Shown here: positions 62,395 to 64,000 of the stretch, in pieces
Numbering within the stretch: the stretch's first letter is position 1
Layout of the letters: each line of letters begins with the position of its first letter
DNA from: Bacteroidales bacterium
GTDB taxonomy: Bacteria; Bacteroidota; Bacteroidia; Bacteroidales; Muribaculaceae
Direction of reading: 5' to 3'
Length of the DNA: 64,000 bases
NCBI GenBank assembly: GCA_900770215.1
Contig: CAAGJW010000062.1
Span: 1-64,000 of the forward strand
The notes under the pieces: model-generated
Told to the model about the DNA's origin: nothing
The model's database searches: none
What the model saw: the letters and a program-made list of their open reading frames with translations, nothing else
Made by a program: the position numbers and the translations under genes

Positions 62395-63507
62395 TCATTG
62401 GAAGTAGAAGTAGAGGAGCGTGCCTGCGATGATGAGCGCGACGATGATGGTGATGGCTACCTTCACCATGCTCTTGGGGTAGTTGCCTTCCACCTCGCCA
62501 GTGCGGCCGTTGACCACAAACTGGTAGATCTTGCCCTTGTAGGTGTAGGAGCTTATCCATATGGGCAGCAGCAGGTGCTTGAACGTGATGTCGCCATAGT
62601 CGGTGTCGCACCAGTCGATGCGCTGGTCGGTGCCACCTATGTCACTCCTGATTTCATGATCGATCTCGCTGTCCATTTTCTGCTTGGCTATCTCGGCAGC
62701 CTCCACAAAGTCCTTGGTGTAGAGCTCGGTTTCAAAGCCGCTCAGAAACTCCTCGTTGTAGTCCACGCAATTTTCCAGGTCCCATTTCACGAGTTCGTTG
62801 ATAATGCCGGGGGGCAGCGTGTCGCTGGCGGGCACGAGCAGGTTTTCAAAGTCGACGACCACTTCGCCCTCCACGTCGTGCCACTCGGTGTAGCTCACTG
62901 TTTCCTCTTTGCCGTTCACCCTCTTGACCTTGGTGGCCGAGCGTCCCTGCTGTCCTTTATATCTGGTCTCGGTCTCGGCGTCGTAGGCCCAGTAAGGCAT
63001 ATATACGCCCTGGAAAGCCTTGGTGTCGGCAGCGTTCTTGCGCAGTTCGCCAGGGGCATACCACTTGCCTTTGATCCATTTTTTGTAGGCTTCGCGGCCT
63101 GCTTTCTTCCCTATGCTGAATGGGAGCATATACTCGGGCTTCCATGCCCGCCGCGAGTGAGCGTCGGTCAACACCAGGCTGCTGCCGCAGAAGGCGCACC
63201 GGGCCGATGTGATGTTTTCGGCCACCGCTGTCGTGGCGCCGCATTGTTGGCACTTGATTTCGGTCACTGTCGTGGTGTTGATTCCTTCCTTGAGCATGTC
63301 GGCGCAATCGACCGAGCATTTTTCAAGACTGTGGCTGGTGAGCGCAACGGGGGTCGTGTCGATCGCTTTCTCGTAGCCGCAGTACATGCACTTGAGTGCA
63401 CCGCTCTCGGGCGAGTATTGCATTGTGCCGCTGCACGAGGGGCATTTCGTCTGCAGGGCGTCGCCTATCGGGGCTTTCTCCTTTTCTATATCATGATCTT
63501 CATTCAT
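62395..63507 (-). CDS. Zinc-ribbon membrane protein
   Basis: 370 residues. Two N-terminal zinc ribbons: CPSCSGTMQYSPE with CMYCGYEK (about 19-45), and CQQCGATTAVAEN with CAFCGSSLVL (about 83-110). The central region (AYKKWIKGKWYAPGEL, YMPYWAYDAETETRY, KGQQGRS) is a beta-rich domain common in Bacteroidota and Firmicutes proteins named TFIIB-type zinc finger or YgiT-like. One C-terminal membrane segment (AITIIVALIIAGTLLYFYF). Next to an SPFH/GYF_2-type gene, a recurring pairing; both may act in membrane microdomain or envelope functions. Confidence 0.83.
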   Translation of the reverse strand: MNEDHDIEKEKAPIGDALQTKCPSCSGTMQYSPESGALKCMYCGYEKAIDTTPVALTSHSLEKCSVDCADMLKEGINTTTVTEIKCQQCGATTAVAENITSARCAFCGSSLVLTDAHSRRAWKPEYMLPFSIGKKAGREAYKKWIKGKWYAPGELRKNAADTKAFQGVYMPYWAYDAETETRYKGQQGRSATKVKRVNGKEETVSYTEWHDVEGEVVVDFENLLVPASDTLPPGIINELVKWDLENCVDYNEEFLSGFETELYTKDFVEAAEIAKQKMDSEIDHEIRSDIGGTDQRIDWCDTDYGDITFKHLLLPIWISSYTYKGKIYQFVVNGRTGEVEGNYPKSMVKVAITIIVALIIAGTLLYFYFQ

Positions 63508-63561
63508 TGCTCTATACAGTTTTGTGATGGTTAACTACGATGGGTTTATTTCTCGTGGCAG

Positions 63562-64000
63562 TTACATTGCCGGCGCTGGCGGTGGTGGTGGTGGCGGTGT
63601 GTTGCTTGTAAAGAGCTGGCTCAGTGCCTGTACCGTGCCTGCTGCCGCCCATGCAGCCATGCCTTGCGTCCACACCATTGTGTCGCTCTTGAGCTGGCCC
63701 TGCTGTGCCATCTGCATGAGTTGCTGCATGTTGAAGGGACCGCTTTGTGCTCCGTTCACGGCCATGTAGTAGCTGGGTTGTGGTGCTATGGGTGGCGGTG
63801 CCATGGCTGGCGCTTGTTGCAAGGGTTGTGCCATTTGGTTGGTTACTTGTTGCGCCATGGCTAGCCCCATGCCCATGCCCATTGCTCCGCTTGCTAGGCC
63901 GTTGTTGCTGCCCATGGGATTGTTGGCCCCATCCTCGAGCGAGTTGGCAAATTGCATCTGCGTGTAGGCGTTCATGTTGCCGGGATTGACTTGCCCGCTG
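63562..64000 (-). CDS. C-terminal part of an SPFH/GYF_2 (DUF4339) protein, cut by window edge
   Basis: The frame is open to the right edge (…GQVNPGNMNAYTQMQFANSL), so the start is outside. Visible: a Met/Gly/Ala-rich linker (NGLASGAMGMGMGLAMAQQV), then a GYF_2 domain (YYMAVNGAQSGPFNMQQLMQ, SDTMVWTQGMAAWAAAG) and a proline-rich end (TPPPPPPPAPAM). In Bacteroidota this tail is attached to an SPFH (stomatin-like) or virion-core-like domain. The N-terminal domain cannot be confirmed here. Confidence 0.7.
   Translation of the reverse strand, partial: SGQVNPGNMNAYTQMQFANSLEDGANNPMGSNNGLASGAMGMGMGLAMAQQVTNQMAQPLQQAPAMAPPPIAPQPSYYMAVNGAQSGPFNMQQLMQMAQQGQLKSDTMVWTQGMAAWAAAGTVQALSQLFTSNTPPPPPPPAPAM

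Overview
The window looks like a chromosomal segment of a gut-type Bacteroidales (Muribaculaceae/Prevotellaceae-like) bacterium. Support for this: promoters of the Bacteroidota form (TTTG or TTG, 19-20 nt, then TAnnTTTG), a near absence of Shine-Dalgarno sequences, BspA-type leucine-rich repeats, a TonB-dependent receptor with lipoproteins, a secreted endonuclease with a T9SS-like tail, a bacterial alpha-2-macroglobulin and an UpxY-type NusG paralogue. The host-like DNA is fairly GC-rich; the cas region around 44-53 kb looks more AT-rich by eye (no calculation made).

Layout. 0-11 kb: edge of a transposase, a YbjN/TPR protein, a leftward run (secreted nuclease, glycosyltransferase, RadC, solute-binding protein), an aminotransferase, an ECF sigma factor with a small membrane partner, and a NusG-like antiterminator with an acyltransferase. 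11-25 kb: Nudix hydrolase, a giant alpha-2-macroglobulin, GDP-L-fucose synthesis (gmd, fcl), a compact N-degron module (clpS-clpA-aat), nitronate monooxygenase and iron alcohol dehydrogenase. 25.5-34.3 kb: a leftward surface cluster of TonB receptor, five related lipoproteins and a BspA-like protein. 34.5-36 kb: a DUF2461 protein and four tRNAs.

36-53.5 kb: a complete type III CRISPR-Cas locus of III-D-like composition. One leftward operon of 12 genes (HD-less Cas10 with GGDD, Cas7, Csx10, a double Cas7, a TIGR04423-type protein, a TIGR03986-type RAMP, two CARF-HEPN effectors, Cas1, a primase-polymerase, an N-extended Cas2 and a TPR/cold-shock-like protein) runs toward the leader and a 7-repeat array; cas6 diverges from cas10 through a shared promoter region. 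Expected working: Cas6 cuts pre-crRNA, the RAMP complex binds target RNA, Cas10 makes cyclic oligoadenylate, and the two CARF-HEPN RNases respond. The adaptation module carries its own AEP-type polymerase. The most novel points are a third domain on one CARF-HEPN effector (possible built-in ring nuclease), the TPR/CSD protein beside cas2, and a tRNA-like element on the same strand as the pre-crRNA at the old end of the array.

53.6-64 kb: small membrane protein, type II NADH dehydrogenase, a four-subunit 2-oxoacid:ferredoxin oxidoreductase, a transglutaminase-like exported protein, a HEAT-repeat lipoprotein, a zinc-ribbon membrane protein and the end of an SPFH/GYF_2-type protein cut by the window edge.
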